A stretch of DNA of 64,000 nt from Mycolicibacterium komossense (GTDB taxonomy: Bacteria; Actinomycetota; Actinomycetes; Mycobacteriales; Mycobacteriaceae), in contig NZ_JACKTY010000012.1 in the NCBI RefSeq assembly GCF_025822605.1, positions 374,635-438,634 of the forward strand, written 5' to 3'. A program made the translations under genes and the position numbers. How positions within the stretch are numbered: position 1 is the stretch's first letter; each line of letters begins with the position of its first letter. This document shows, piece by piece, positions 63,924 through 64,000 of this stretch. The notes below the pieces were generated by a model. That model saw only the letters and a program-made list of their open reading frames with translations. It was not told where the DNA came from and made no database searches.

Positions 63924-64000
63924 TACACCCCGGTCCGGACCATCTGCTCGATCTCGTCCTGCGACTTGTGGATGAGATGACTGATGATCGTGGCGTACGG
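63924..64000 (-). CDS. 3' end of a minus-strand gene cut by the window edge
   Basis: From the right edge, the minus strand reads PYATIISHLIHKSQDEIEQ then MVRTGV and a TAG at 63924-63926. The composition is protein-like (helical, amphipathic), and the frame is open to the edge. It converges on the patatin gene. Too short to name. Confidence 0.55.

Noticed and set aside
1-64000. CRISPR array or cas genes
   Set aside because: No regularly spaced repeats with unique spacers and no Cas-like proteins were seen. The repeats found are short or are att and operator sites.

Overview
The window looks like chromosomal DNA of a mycobacterium, most likely an environmental Mycolicibacterium-type species. 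The evidence is the high GC content, a PPE protein, a 13E12-type HNH gene, an MTB12-like secreted protein, mycothiol biosynthesis (mshC), lppL, and a block at 50.6-61.4 kb in the same order as M. tuberculosis Rv2141c to Rv2130c as I recall it.

Regions. (A) 1-2.1 kb: a frameshifted 13E12/HNH gene, a RibD-like reductase and a mycothiol-dependent-fold protein. (B) 2.1-11.4 kb: a minus-strand run of ten tightly coupled genes. It holds a polyol dehydrogenase, a complete sugar ABC importer, an FGGY kinase, an amidohydrolase, a DeoR regulator, a triosephosphate-isomerase-like isomerase and two tandem YjbQ proteins, and looks like a C4-polyol (tetritol) or related uptake and catabolic operon. (C) 11.6-17.5 kb: a TetR regulator, a PPE protein with a coupled leader ORF, a siderophore-interacting-like flavoprotein, a secreted MTB12-like protein and an FAD monooxygenase. 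(D) 17.6-50.6 kb: a probable integrated element of about 33 kb. An 18-bp repeat of the 3' end of a tRNA-Leu(GAG) gene bounds it, and a large serine recombinase gene runs into that tRNA. Its cargo, left to right, is an IetAS-type anti-phage pair, a remnant of an AbiEii-like gene, a nickel/cobalt and superoxide module (NicT, ArsR, Mn-type SOD), cbtBA behind a cobalamin riboswitch, a FhuF-like protein, a GntR-controlled monooxygenase/CoA-transferase/CitE-lyase operon, prpR with prpD-prpB-prpC-pyc, a MobF relaxase coupled to a DHPS-like gene and a ferredoxin, HipBA, and the recombinase. The left boundary also carries a decayed recombinase 3' end, which suggests tandem or successive integrations at this tRNA. 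(E) 50.6-64 kb: the conserved core (tRNA-Leu, M20 peptidase, PEBP protein, pyrD, DUF5703, lppL, uppP, phosphoglycerate mutase-like, DUF3090, SCO1664-like, META lipoprotein, cysQ, mshC), then a DUF1254 lipoprotein, a patatin and the 3' end of one more gene.

How the genes may work together. In D, the CoA-transferase and lyase would release small acyl-CoA or keto-acid products. The methylcitrate cycle turns propionyl-CoA into pyruvate and succinate, and the co-transcribed pyruvate carboxylase would regenerate the oxaloacetate that PrpC consumes. The relaxase, recombinase, HipBA and IetAS would provide transfer, integration, retention and defence. No type IV secretion genes are visible, so the element would be mobilizable at most. 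All functions are read from sequence motifs by eye; no database search was run.
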